DNA from: Stutzerimonas stutzeri
GTDB lineage: Bacteria; Pseudomonadota; Gammaproteobacteria; Pseudomonadales; Pseudomonadaceae
Direction of reading: 5' to 3'
Length of the DNA: 64,000 nt
Assembly: GCA_002387205.1 (NCBI GenBank)
Contig: DGLA01000016.1
Span: 314,358-378,357 of the forward strand
Shown: in pieces, positions 42,345 through 50,621 of the stretch
How the letters are laid out: each line of letters begins with the position of its first letter
Position numbering within the stretch: position 1 is the first letter of the stretch
Notes under the pieces: model-generated
The model's input: only the letters and a program-made list of their open reading frames with translations
Told to the model about the DNA's origin: nothing
Database searches by the model: none
Made by a program: the position numbers and the translations under genes

Positions 42345-43415
42345 ATGAATTCACCGCTCAACGCCCTAGCCTTAGACCAGTCGCCTGTTGGTTCTCCAAC
42401 CAGACGCAGCGCTCAGCCGCTCCCCAGCCCCGCCTTGCTACGCCAACGCCTTCCGCTCAGTGCATCGCTCGCCAAACGCATCCAGACCGACCGTGATGCC
42501 ATCCGGGCCGTACTCAATGGCGAGGACGCTCGTCTGCTCGTGGTGGTTGGCCCCTGTTCGCTGCATGATCCGCAATCGGCGTTGGATTACGCGGCGCGTC
42601 TGGCCGGGCTTGTGCCCCAGGTCAGCGATAAACTGCTGCTGGTAATGCGCGCCTATGTCGAGAAGCCGCGTACTACGGTGGGCTGGAAAGGACTGGTTTA
42701 TGATCCGCAGCTCGATGGCACCGGTGACATGGCCCAGGGCCTGACCGTTGCGCGCCGCCTGATGCTGGACATCATCGAATGCGGCCTGCCGATCGCCACT
42801 GAGCTGCTGCAGCCACTTGCGGCAGGGTACTTCGATGACCTGCTGGGTTGGGCCGCTATCGGCGCGCGAACCAGCGAATCGCAAATCCATCGTGAGCTGG
42901 TCAGTGGGCTGGATCTGCCGGTGGGCTTCAAGAACGGTACTGATGGCAGTCTCGCGATCGCCTGCGATGCGATGCGCTCAGCCGCGCATCCGCATCAACA
43001 CTTCGGCATTGATGACCTGGGCCACCCGGCGATGTTGAGTACGGCCGGTAATCCCGATACCCATCTGGTGCTGCGCGGTGGCCAGGGTGCTCCCAACCAT
43101 GACGAGGCGAGCGTCGCCCGCGCCCGGGACACTCTGCTGGGACAGGGGATCGTCCCGCGGATCATGGTCGACTGCAGTCACGCCAACAGTGGCAAGGATC
43201 CGCAGCGTCAGCCCGCAGTGCTGCGGAGCGTGATCGAGCAGCGTCTGGCTGGCGACACGAGTCTGCGCGGGGTCATGCTTGAGAGCCACCTGTTCGATGG
43301 CTGCCAGCCGCTGACGCATGAGCTGCAATACGGCGTATCCATCACCGATGGCTGCCTTGGCTGGAGCGCGACCGAACAGACGCTACTTCAGGTTGCGGAT
43401 CGTCTGCGCGGCTGA
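42345..43415 (+). CDS. 3-deoxy-7-phosphoheptulonate (DAHP) synthase
   Basis: This 356-residue type I DAHP synthase (AroF/AroG/AroH class) joins phosphoenolpyruvate and erythrose 4-phosphate, the first step to Phe, Tyr and Trp. Motifs include VVGPCSLHDP, RAYVEKPRTTVGWKG, GARTSESQIHRELVSGLDLPVGFKNGTDG and MVDCSHANSGKDP. The ATG at 42345 has AAGGA upstream; an ATG ten codons earlier falls inside the preceding hairpin and is rejected. Which amino acid inhibits the enzyme cannot be read from the sequence. Expression is probably controlled by the leader region. Confidence 0.93.
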   Translation: MNSPLNALALDQSPVGSPTRRSAQPLPSPALLRQRLPLSASLAKRIQTDRDAIRAVLNGEDARLLVVVGPCSLHDPQSALDYAARLAGLVPQVSDKLLLVMRAYVEKPRTTVGWKGLVYDPQLDGTGDMAQGLTVARRLMLDIIECGLPIATELLQPLAAGYFDDLLGWAAIGARTSESQIHRELVSGLDLPVGFKNGTDGSLAIACDAMRSAAHPHQHFGIDDLGHPAMLSTAGNPDTHLVLRGGQGAPNHDEASVARARDTLLGQGIVPRIMVDCSHANSGKDPQRQPAVLRSVIEQRLAGDTSLRGVMLESHLFDGCQPLTHELQYGVSITDGCLGWSATEQTLLQVADRLRG

Positions 43416-43423
43416 AGAGAGCG

Positions 43424-43444
43424 GCCCGGCTGCGATGGCCGGGC
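43424..43444 (+). terminator. Hairpin after DAHP synthase
   Basis: Perfect 7-bp arms GCCCGGC and GCCGGGC with a 7-nt loop lie 8 bp after the stop codon. Only TTG follows, so termination efficiency is doubtful. Confidence 0.4.
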
Positions 43445-43507
43445 TTGCGGCACCGATTCGCCCCGGGCACCCTGTGCGGCTCGTTTCGAATGATGTTCAG
43501 GACCCGC

Positions 43508-44179
43508 ATGCGCGACTACAAATGGCTGCACGAATACTGTCTCAATCGTTTCGGCTCCGCCGCGGCACTGGAGAGCCGTCTGCCGCGGCCCAACAGCCCT
43601 GATGAGCTTCGCGCCGTTCCGGATGATCGCTACCTTTCGCTGATCAGCCTGCGAATCTTCCGGGCCGGCCTCAAGCACAGCCTGGTCGATGCCAAGTGGC
43701 CGGCGTTCGAGGAAGTCTTCTTTCGTTTCGATCCGGACAAATTGGTGCTGATGGGCGGCGAGCATATCGAGCGATTGATGCAGGACACGCGCATCATCCG
43801 CCATCTGGGCAAGCTCAAGAGCGTGCCGCGCAACGCGCAGTTCGTGCTGGATGTCGCCAGGGAACATGGCAGCTTTGGCAACCTGATCGCCGACTGGCCG
43901 GTGACCGACATCGTCGGGTTGTGGCGGTACCTGGCCAAACAGGGATGTCAGCTTGGCGGGTTGTCGGCGCCGCGCCTCCTGCGCATGGCCGGCAAGGACA
44001 CCTTTATCCCCAGCAATGACGTGGTGGCTGCGCTCAAGGCGCAAAAGGTTGTGGACAAGGTGCCTGCCAGCCAGCGCGACCAGGCTGCGGTGCAGGCCCT
44101 GTTCAATCAATGGCACAACGACAGTGGCCGACCCATGTCCCAGCTTTCGGCGATGCTTGCTTTCACGGTCAATCATTAA
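43508..44179 (+). CDS. DNA-3-methyladenine glycosylase I-like protein
   Basis: This 223-residue protein resembles Tag, which removes 3-methyladenine from DNA. The central part (FEEVFFRFDPDKLVLMGGEHIERLMQDTRIIRHLGKLKSVPRNAQ) matches the Tag helix-hairpin-helix-like region, and the LWRYLAKQGCQLGG segment matches its C-terminal half. It lacks the N-terminal Cys and the His/Cys zinc ligands of E. coli Tag, so it belongs to a divergent branch and activity is not assured. ATG 43508 has AGGA upstream; 43490 and 43493 are alternatives. Confidence 0.75.
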   Translation: MRDYKWLHEYCLNRFGSAAALESRLPRPNSPDELRAVPDDRYLSLISLRIFRAGLKHSLVDAKWPAFEEVFFRFDPDKLVLMGGEHIERLMQDTRIIRHLGKLKSVPRNAQFVLDVAREHGSFGNLIADWPVTDIVGLWRYLAKQGCQLGGLSAPRLLRMAGKDTFIPSNDVVAALKAQKVVDKVPASQRDQAAVQALFNQWHNDSGRPMSQLSAMLAFTVNH

Positions 44180-44241
44180 CCGCACTTAATGCGGCGGTTT
44201 GGCGCAGCGCTGATGGCAGGGCCCCGGTGTAAAGTCCAGAC

Positions 44242-44610
44242 ATGACCATCGTCAAAGCCAAGCGTATCGAGACCATCACCTGGGTGCTCCTTGTCTGCAT
44301 CCTGCTCGATGGCTTTGCCTGTAGCCTGAACCACGGCTCCCACCAGGGCTTGCTGTTGGCCCTGGGCGAGACCTCCTTCTGCACCACCGATGCGTCTTCG
44401 GCCGGCGATCAAGTGCTGGCCGCGGACGTTCATGAGCTGGCCCGGCAGTCCCTTGACTGCCCACTGTGCGGTTCAGTCTTTCTGGGCATCCTGGTGGTGC
44501 TCGCCCTGGGTTGGCTGAAGCGCAGCGCAGCGCTGCCACCAGCAAGACCAGCCCCGGACCCGCGCAGACCTCGGCGCCATTGGCCCGCGCTGAATCCCCA
44601 CGCCCCCTGA
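44242..44610 (+). CDS. DUF2946-type small protein
   Basis: This 122-residue protein has an N-terminal hydrophobic segment (ITWVLLVCILLDGFACSL), a polar His/Cys-containing loop (NHGSHQ), the diagnostic SLDCPLC motif near residues 73-79, a second hydrophobic helix and a basic Pro/Arg-rich tail. The pattern fits DUF2946, often found near copper-related TonB receptors and thought to be exported. No copper genes are adjacent. Function unknown. Confidence 0.7.
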   Translation: MTIVKAKRIETITWVLLVCILLDGFACSLNHGSHQGLLLALGETSFCTTDASSAGDQVLAADVHELARQSLDCPLCGSVFLGILVVLALGWLKRSAALPPARPAPDPRRPRRHWPALNPHAP

Positions 44611-44669
44611 ACTCCTGGCCGGTTCATGGCGCCGTCTGCCCGCCGTGACGCTGCGGGTTGGACGGAAGA

Positions 44670-44686
44670 CCGTCGGCAACCGACGG
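44670..44686. promoter_or_regulatory. Short perfect inverted repeat
   Basis: CCGTCGG-CAA-CCGACGG is a perfect 7-bp inverted repeat 25 bp before the start of the following hypothetical gene. It could be an mRNA hairpin or an operator; there is no T run. Confidence 0.3.
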
Positions 44687-44710
44687 ATCAGTCAATACAG
44701 GGGACTCAGC

Positions 44711-45265
44711 ATGACGATGACAGAAAGATCGAACCGCACCGTCAGTCGCGTTGGCTTGCGGCTGCCTTTCCCGGACTACCCCAGCAACGCCTGCAGCTTC
44801 GTGCATCTGGATGCCAGGCTTCTGCCTTATTGGCACGCGTTGTTCGATGTATGTCCTCAACTACTCAAGTTCGACCCGCCAGATGGGATGAATGTGTTCC
44901 GCCAGTTCATGACCTGGGCCTACGGTTGTCAGGTGGCTCTCGGCTGGACCTTCCACCTCAGCGTTTGCCGCTGGCTCCTCGGGTCGGGCTACCGCGAGCT
45001 GATCGAATCGGACCATATAGAGGCCATGATGATCGCCGCCGCAGCGCGTTGGGTGGTCAGTGACGACAGCCCGGCGATTGGCATCGTGATCGGTTGGGGA
45101 GGCGACAACATTCATGTCTTCGATTGGAAACCTCAGCTACGCCAGCGCCCCCGTCCCTTGGCTGCGGAGCTGGAGGAACTGCCACCCGTACCCTGGGATT
45201 TCGCCTGGAGTCCACTCTCAACCACCAGCGGCACGGGCTTTCGACGGTGGTTAAGGGTGCCCTGA
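44711..45265 (+). CDS. Hypothetical protein, 184 residues
   Basis: The protein has no signal peptide and no long membrane segment. It is Trp-rich (FMTWAYGCQVALGWTFHLS, CRWLLGSGYRELIE, FDWKPQLRQRP, PWDFAWSPL) with a moderately hydrophobic centre. I do not recognise a family. A GGGGA lies before the chosen ATG; an earlier ATG at 44645 would add 22 basic residues. It precedes the cytochrome bd genes by 281 bp, in which no gene or clear operator was found. The coding call rests on frame length and composition. Confidence 0.55.
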   Translation: MTMTERSNRTVSRVGLRLPFPDYPSNACSFVHLDARLLPYWHALFDVCPQLLKFDPPDGMNVFRQFMTWAYGCQVALGWTFHLSVCRWLLGSGYRELIESDHIEAMMIAAAARWVVSDDSPAIGIVIGWGGDNIHVFDWKPQLRQRPRPLAAELEELPPVPWDFAWSPLSTTSGTGFRRWLRVP

Positions 45266-45546
45266 ATGCGACGGTCCGCCGCAGTTCACGCCGGCCTTGC
45301 CAGGGCAGCGAGGCGGTGGCCGGCGGCGGCTGGCGACGGTGTGCTGGGGCAGCCTGTCGCAGTTGTCGCCGCAGTGGGCGCGCACGACACTTCAGTTGCC
45401 TCGGCCCTGAGCACAGCTTCCACGGGTGGGTCGAGACAGCAGAGTAATCCCGGCTCCCGAGCGGGGCCTCCAATCGCAGCATAGATCCCGTCGGGAAGCG
45501 CTGAGGCTGCGCAAAGCACCTCAATTACGGAGCAGGGGAGGCGGGC

Positions 45547-45726
45547 ATGTTCAGGTCATCGCTGAAGCGGGACATCGTGCTGGTGATGCTGGCCAAGGTG
45601 GCGATCCTCATGATCATCAAAACCATCTGGTTCGATGCGCCCGGTGTTCCGGAAAGGGGGCCGGCGCAGGTTGCCGGCTATCTGCTTGATACACGGGATT
45701 CAGTCCCTCAGGGAGTACCGAGATGA
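45547..45726 (+). CDS. cydP: Cytochrome bd small protein CydP
   Basis: This 59-residue protein has a basic N-terminus (MFRSSLKRDI) and one membrane helix (VLVMLAKVAILMIIKTIWF), the pattern of the CydP family found before cydA in beta- and gammaproteobacteria. It has a good ribosome-binding site (AGGGGAGG), and its stop overlaps the cydA start (ATGA), which ties it to the oxidase. Its exact function is not established. Confidence 0.8.
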   Translation: MFRSSLKRDIVLVMLAKVAILMIIKTIWFDAPGVPERGPAQVAGYLLDTRDSVPQGVPR

Positions 45727-47363
45727 TCTCCGAAAGCGTTGTCGATCTATCACGTCTGCAGTTCGCCATGACGGCGATGTATCACTTTCTCTTCGTGCCC
45801 CTGACGCTGGGGCTGGCCTTCCTGCTGGCCATCATGGAGTCGGTCTACGTCATCACCGGCCGGCAGGTCTACAAGGACATGACCCAGTTCTGGGGCAAAC
45901 TCTTCGGGATCAACTTTGCCCTCGGCGTCACCACCGGCCTGACCATGGAGTTCCAGTTCGGCACCAACTGGGCTTACTACAGCCACTACGTGGGCGACAT
46001 CTTCGGCGCGCCGCTGGCGATCGAAGGGCTGATGGCGTTTTTCCTGGAGTCGACCTTCATCGGTCTGTTCTTCTTTGGCTGGGATCGGCTGAGCAGGATG
46101 CAGCATCTGGCCGTCACCTGGCTGGTGGCGCTCGGTTCGAACCTCTCGGCGCTGTGGATCCTGATCGCCAACGGCTGGATGCAGAATCCGGTCGGCTCGC
46201 AGTTCAACTTCGAGACCATGCGCATGGAGCTGGTGGACTTCGGTGCGCTGCTGTTCAACCCGGTGGCGCAGGTGAAGTTCGTGCATACGGTATCGGCCGG
46301 CTACGTGACGGGCGCGATATTCGTCCTGGCGATCTCTTCCTTCTACCTGCTGAAGAAGCGCGACCTTGGCTTTGCCCGGCGGTCATTCGCCATCGCGTCT
46401 GTGTTCGGCCTGGCCTCGACCCTCTCGGTGATCATCCTGGGGGACGAGTCGGGCTACGAGATTGGCGATGTGCAGAAGGTCAAGCTCGCCGCCATCGAGG
46501 CGGAGTGGGAAACCCACCCGGCACCGGCCGGCTTTACCCTGTTCGGCCTGCCAGACCAGCAGGCGCAGCGCACCGACTATGCGGTAAAGATCCCTTATGC
46601 ACTGGGCCTGATTGCGACCCGCTCGCTGGACGAAGAGATCAAGGGCATCAAGGACCTGCTGATCGAGCACGAGCAGCGCATTCGCAACGGCATGCTTGCT
46701 TACACGCGGCTGCAGACGCTGCGTGGCGGTGACAAGTCGCCGGAGAACATCGAGGCCTTCAACGAGGTCAAGCAGGACCTGGGCTATGGCCTGCTGCTCA
46801 AGCGCTACACCGATAACGTGGCGGACGCCAGCGACGAGCAGATCCGTCTTGCCGCGCTGGATACCATTCCGGATGTGTTCAGCCTGTTCTGGACCTTCCG
46901 CGCCATGGTCCTGGCCGGCTTCCTCATGCTGCTGCTGTTCGCCCTGGCCAGCTGGGCTTCGGTCAAGCGCAATGCAGAGAACAAACCCTGGTTGCTGAAG
47001 TTCGCGCTGTTCAGCCTGCCGTTGCCGTGGGTTGCCGCACAGACCGGCTGGTACGTCGCCGAGCACGGCCGCCAGCCCTGGTCGATCGCTGAGGTGCTGC
47101 CAACGCACCTGTCGACCTCGACCCTGGCAGCGGGGGATATGTGGGGTTCGCTGCTGGCCCTGGTGGGTTTCTATACGTTGCTGTTGGTAGTGGAGCTGTT
47201 CCTGATGATCCGCTTCGCCCGGCTGGGCCCGAGCAGCCTGCATACCGGGCGCTATCACTTCGAGCTGGAAGCGGCGGCCGCCAGCCACATGCGCAAGCTT
47301 CGCGAGGCTGTCGCCGCGCCGGCGCCAGAGAAAGATACCCCCACCGAACCTGCCCCCGTGTGA
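45723..47363 (+). CDS. cydA: Cytochrome bd ubiquinol oxidase subunit I
   Basis: CydA carries the haems and the quinol site of the high-affinity bd oxidase. The 546-residue protein shows the N-terminal haem-ligand helix (RLQFAMTAMYHFLFVPLTLGL), the second haem His in VKFVHTVSAGYV, the Q-loop GYEIGDVQKVKLAAIEAEWETHPAPAGFTLFG and GRQPW. The C-terminal Q-loop is long, as in E. coli bd-I, not the short form of the cyanide-insensitive CioA usual in pseudomonads. Confidence 0.96.
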   Translation: MISESVVDLSRLQFAMTAMYHFLFVPLTLGLAFLLAIMESVYVITGRQVYKDMTQFWGKLFGINFALGVTTGLTMEFQFGTNWAYYSHYVGDIFGAPLAIEGLMAFFLESTFIGLFFFGWDRLSRMQHLAVTWLVALGSNLSALWILIANGWMQNPVGSQFNFETMRMELVDFGALLFNPVAQVKFVHTVSAGYVTGAIFVLAISSFYLLKKRDLGFARRSFAIASVFGLASTLSVIILGDESGYEIGDVQKVKLAAIEAEWETHPAPAGFTLFGLPDQQAQRTDYAVKIPYALGLIATRSLDEEIKGIKDLLIEHEQRIRNGMLAYTRLQTLRGGDKSPENIEAFNEVKQDLGYGLLLKRYTDNVADASDEQIRLAALDTIPDVFSLFWTFRAMVLAGFLMLLLFALASWASVKRNAENKPWLLKFALFSLPLPWVAAQTGWYVAEHGRQPWSIAEVLPTHLSTSTLAAGDMWGSLLALVGFYTLLLVVELFLMIRFARLGPSSLHTGRYHFELEAAAASHMRKLREAVAAPAPEKDTPTEPAPV

Positions 47364-47373
47364 GGTAAAAGCG

Positions 47374-48516
47374 ATGTTCGATTACGAGGTTCTCAAGCTG
47401 GTCTGGTGGGTGCTGATCGGTGTGCTGCTGATCGGCTTTGCCCTGACCGATGGCTTCGACATGGGTGCCATGGCGCTGATGCCCTTCGTCGGCAAGACCG
47501 ACAACGAGCGGCGCGTGGCGATCAACACCATCGCCCCGCACTGGGACGGCAATCAGGTGTGGTTCATCACCGCAGGCGGTGCACTGTTCGCGGCCTGGCC
47601 GATGGTCTACGCGGTGGCCTTTTCCGGGCTCTACTGGGCGATGCTGCTGGTGCTGTTTGCACTGTTCTGTCGGCCGGTGGGCTTCGACTACCGCAGCAAG
47701 GTACAGGACCCACGCTGGCGCAGCGCCTGGGACTGGGCGCTGTTCGTCGGCGGGGCCGTCCCGGCGCTAGTATTCGGCGTGGCCTTTGGCAACCTGTTTC
47801 TCGGCCTGCCATTCCAGCTCGACGAGTCGATGCGTTCCAGCTACCACGGTTCGTTCTTCGCACTGCTCAATCCCTTCGCGCTGCTATGCGGCGTGGTCAG
47901 CCTGAGCATGCTCAGCGCCCATGGCGGTGCCTGGCTGATGATGCGCACCGAGGGCGCGCTGGGGGAGCGTTCACGCCTGGCGACCCGCCTCTGCGCGCTG
48001 GTATTTCTTGCCGGCTTCGTCGGTGCGGGGCTGTGGCTGACGTTTGGAGTCCAGGGCTTCAGCCAGCCGTGGGTGGCAGACCCAGGGGCGGCGCTCAATC
48101 CACTGCTGGACAAGCAGGTGATGCGCAACAACCCGGGTTGGTTGGCTAACTACGGCCTTTATCCCATCACCATGGTCGCGCCACTGACCGGTATCGTCGG
48201 TGCGTTGCTTGCATTGCTCGGCAGTGGCCGCAACAGAGGAGGGCTGAGCTTTCTCGGCAGCAGCCTGATGATCGTTGGCAGCCTCTGTACTGCGGGCTTA
48301 GCGCTGTTTCCCTTCGTCTTCCCGTCGAGCCTCGACCCGGCCTCCAGCCTGACGATCTGGGACGCGGTGTCCAGCCAAAAGACCCTGGGCATCATGTCCG
48401 TCGTGGCCTGCATCTTCGTGCCGCTGATCCTTTGCTACACGCTGTGGAGCTACGTGCGCATGTGGGGGCGACTGAACGACCGGACCATAGAAGCCAACCC
48501 GCACGGACTGTACTGA
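47374..48516 (+). CDS. cydB: Cytochrome bd ubiquinol oxidase subunit II
   Basis: This 380-residue polytopic subunit begins MFDYEVLKLVWWVLIGVLLIGFALTDGFDMG, the CydB signature, and keeps the acidic Asp/Glu residues of the proton path and the conserved NPGW/YPITMV region. It starts 10 bp after cydA with a GAGG ribosome-binding site. Confidence 0.96.
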   Translation: MFDYEVLKLVWWVLIGVLLIGFALTDGFDMGAMALMPFVGKTDNERRVAINTIAPHWDGNQVWFITAGGALFAAWPMVYAVAFSGLYWAMLLVLFALFCRPVGFDYRSKVQDPRWRSAWDWALFVGGAVPALVFGVAFGNLFLGLPFQLDESMRSSYHGSFFALLNPFALLCGVVSLSMLSAHGGAWLMMRTEGALGERSRLATRLCALVFLAGFVGAGLWLTFGVQGFSQPWVADPGAALNPLLDKQVMRNNPGWLANYGLYPITMVAPLTGIVGALLALLGSGRNRGGLSFLGSSLMIVGSLCTAGLALFPFVFPSSLDPASSLTIWDAVSSQKTLGIMSVVACIFVPLILCYTLWSYVRMWGRLNDRTIEANPHGLY

Positions 48517-48572
48517 GCGAATGGTCGGGCGCTGCATGCGTCTGGCCTCGATCTGCCAACGGAGATAACGAC

Positions 48573-48698
48573 ATGTGGTATTTCACCTGGATCCTTGGGG
48601 TGCTGCTGGCGTGCAGCTTCGGCATCATCACTGCGCTCTGGTTCGAGGCGACCCAGGATCTGGACGCGGACCCGAACAGTGATCATTCAGGGCAGTAG
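48573..48698 (+). CDS. cydX: Cytochrome bd subunit CydX
   Basis: This 41-residue, single-helix protein begins MWYFTWILGVLLACSFGIITALWFE, nearly the canonical CydX pattern including the conserved Glu after the helix. It stabilises the bd-I haems in E. coli. The ribosome-binding site is GGAG. Confidence 0.93.
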   Translation: MWYFTWILGVLLACSFGIITALWFEATQDLDADPNSDHSGQ

Positions 48699-48966
48699 CG
48701 TCCTGCATCGGCGAGCCAGCTACGCCGTCTCGCTGCTGTTGGCGGCGCCGCTGGCGCTGGTGTTGCTGATCCACCCGGCCGCCATGCTCGACGGACAGGG
48801 GGGCTACAGTCATTCACAACTGATGCTGGTGATGTGGGGTGTCTCAGCCGGCTTCGTCCATGGCGTCGGTTTCGTGCCGCAATGCTGGGCCGTGCGCTGG
48901 CTGCTCGGGCCGCTGCCGGCCTGGTTTCTGGCCTCGCTCGGTTACGCCATGCTGCTCAACGCCTGA
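48679..48966 (+). CDS. ybgE: Cyd operon membrane protein YbgE
   Basis: This protein of about 95 residues has three predicted membrane helices and the GFVHGVGFVPQ motif typical of YbgE, which follows cydX in many operons. A GTG at 48679 inside the cydX tail is the likely start, giving a 20-bp overlap. Function in oxidase biogenesis is not established. Confidence 0.8.
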   Translation: MIIQGSSVLHRRASYAVSLLLAAPLALVLLIHPAAMLDGQGGYSHSQLMLVMWGVSAGFVHGVGFVPQCWAVRWLLGPLPAWFLASLGYAMLLNA

Positions 48967-49067
48967 CCATCACGGTCGCGCCCAGCTGCCATGGGCAGAG
49001 AGGCGCGAGGTGGCACGTCTGGCCTTGGACAGGGTCAAAGGTTGCGTTCCGGTTTCGAGGGAGCCGC

Positions 49068-49835
49068 ATGCACGACCGAATCCAGCAAGTGGCGCGCGAG
49101 TTGCGCAGGGCCGAGCGCATTCTGTTCATCACCGGCGCCGGCCTTTCTGCCGATTCAGGCCTGCCGACCTACCGCGGTGTCGGTGGGCTGTACAACCAGC
49201 CGACGGACGACGGAGTGCCGATCGAAGTCGCGCTGTCCGCTTCGATGATCAGGCACGATCCTGCTCTCTGCTGGAAATACCTCGCCGAGATCGGACGGGG
49301 CTGCCTCACAGGAGAGCCCAGCGCGGGGCACCTGGCGATTGCCGAACTGCAAAATCGAAAACCCGGCTGTTGGGTGCTGACCCAGAATGTCGACGGCTAT
49401 CACCGGGCGGCGGGCAGCCCACCTGAGCGGCTGATTGAGATCCACGGCACGCTTGCACCTCTGTTCTGCATGGACTGCGGCCAGGAAAGCCATGACCTGG
49501 CGGGTCACCTGGCGCAGCCGCTGCCACCGCGCTGCTCCCGATGCAGTGGCGTGCTTCGGCCACCAGTGGTGCTGTTCGAGGAACTGCTGCCAAAGCAGGC
49601 GCTGCACTCTTTGCATGAGCAGATGCAGACAGGCTTCGATGCAGTGATCGCAGGGGGGACCTCGGCCAGTTTCGCCTATATCGCCGAGCCCTTGTTGCAG
49701 GTGCGAAACCGTGGCGGTTTTACGGCTCAGGTCGACCCTTGCGCCAGCGAACTGTCGCTTTTGGTTGACCTGCACATGGCTGGAAACGCGGCAGACGTTT
49801 TGCCGCACCTTGTTCGTCACATTTTCAACGATTGA
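49068..49835 (+). CDS. SIR2-family NAD-dependent deacylase
   Basis: This 255-residue sirtuin has the NAD-binding GAGLSADSGLPTYRG, the catalytic TQNVDGYHRAAGS followed by the active-site His in EIHGTL, and a four-Cys zinc knuckle (CMDC..CSRCSG). The Tyr-Met-x-x-Arg desuccinylase motif of CobB-type class III sirtuins is not evident, so acyl preference is open. No membrane segment. It follows ybgE by 101 bp on the same strand. Confidence 0.9.
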   Translation: MHDRIQQVARELRRAERILFITGAGLSADSGLPTYRGVGGLYNQPTDDGVPIEVALSASMIRHDPALCWKYLAEIGRGCLTGEPSAGHLAIAELQNRKPGCWVLTQNVDGYHRAAGSPPERLIEIHGTLAPLFCMDCGQESHDLAGHLAQPLPPRCSRCSGVLRPPVVLFEELLPKQALHSLHEQMQTGFDAVIAGGTSASFAYIAEPLLQVRNRGGFTAQVDPCASELSLLVDLHMAGNAADVLPHLVRHIFND

Positions 49836-49899
49836 ATTTGCTCATCAAAGCGTCAGCGGGCATAGTTCCGCCACTTCGACTTCCTGACGTATTGTTGTC

Positions 49900-50538
49900 A
49901 TGCGCCGACGCTTCTCGATTCTGTTGCCTGTTTCACTGGTCCTGCTGCTGGCTGCATGTGCCGGCCAGCCGGAGCAGGGCCAAACCCCGGCAGTGCCGAA
50001 GGGCTTCGCGTTCAGTCTGCCGGTGGAGCCGCAGGACGTCACTCAGGCCGATCCGGGCGAGCCCACCGAGCAACAGCTGCGTGAACTCGCCGACGAACAG
50101 GGCTACGAGCTTCCCGGACTGGCCGAAAGCGTGTTGGAACTTGGATTCAAGCTGGTGGGAACGCCGTACCGCTACGGTGGCAACTCGAGCAAGACCGGCT
50201 TCGATTGCAGTGGCTTCGTCGGCTTCCTGTTCCGCAAGGAAGCCGGTATCGAGCTGCCGCGCTCGACTCGCGAAATGATCAATCTGGATGCGCCGAAGAT
50301 CAAACGCAGCGAGCTTGAGCCCGGTGACGTGGTCTTTTTCAACAACCGCGGTCGTGGTCGTGTCAGCCATGCCGGCATCTACATCGGCGATCAGCAGTTC
50401 ATCCATTCCGCCAGTCGCCGCAGCGGCGGAGTCCGTGTCGACAGCCTAGACGACGCCTACTGGCGCGCCAGCTTCATGCAGGCCAAGCGCGTGCTGGCGC
50501 TGGCCCATGATTCCAGCAGCATTCCCACTCATCACTGA
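49900..50538 (+). CDS. NlpC/P60 cell-wall hydrolase lipoprotein, copy 1
   Basis: This 212-residue lipoprotein has signal and lipobox LLLAAC (Cys near residue 20), a linker, and a C-terminal NlpC/P60 domain with catalytic Cys in GFDCSGFV and His in RVSHAGIYIG. It is expected to cut the D-Glu-mDAP bond in peptidoglycan stem peptides, like Spr/MepS. It is adjacent to a close paralogue. Confidence 0.92.
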   Translation: MRRRFSILLPVSLVLLLAACAGQPEQGQTPAVPKGFAFSLPVEPQDVTQADPGEPTEQQLRELADEQGYELPGLAESVLELGFKLVGTPYRYGGNSSKTGFDCSGFVGFLFRKEAGIELPRSTREMINLDAPKIKRSELEPGDVVFFNNRGRGRVSHAGIYIGDQQFIHSASRRSGGVRVDSLDDAYWRASFMQAKRVLALAHDSSSIPTHH

Positions 50539-50621
50539 CTGCTGAGATAGCCGTGCGCCGGGCTTGCAACCACCCGCGCATGCCGGCAGAGTGATGGCTC
50601 ATTCGTCTGGACTGCTCTGCC

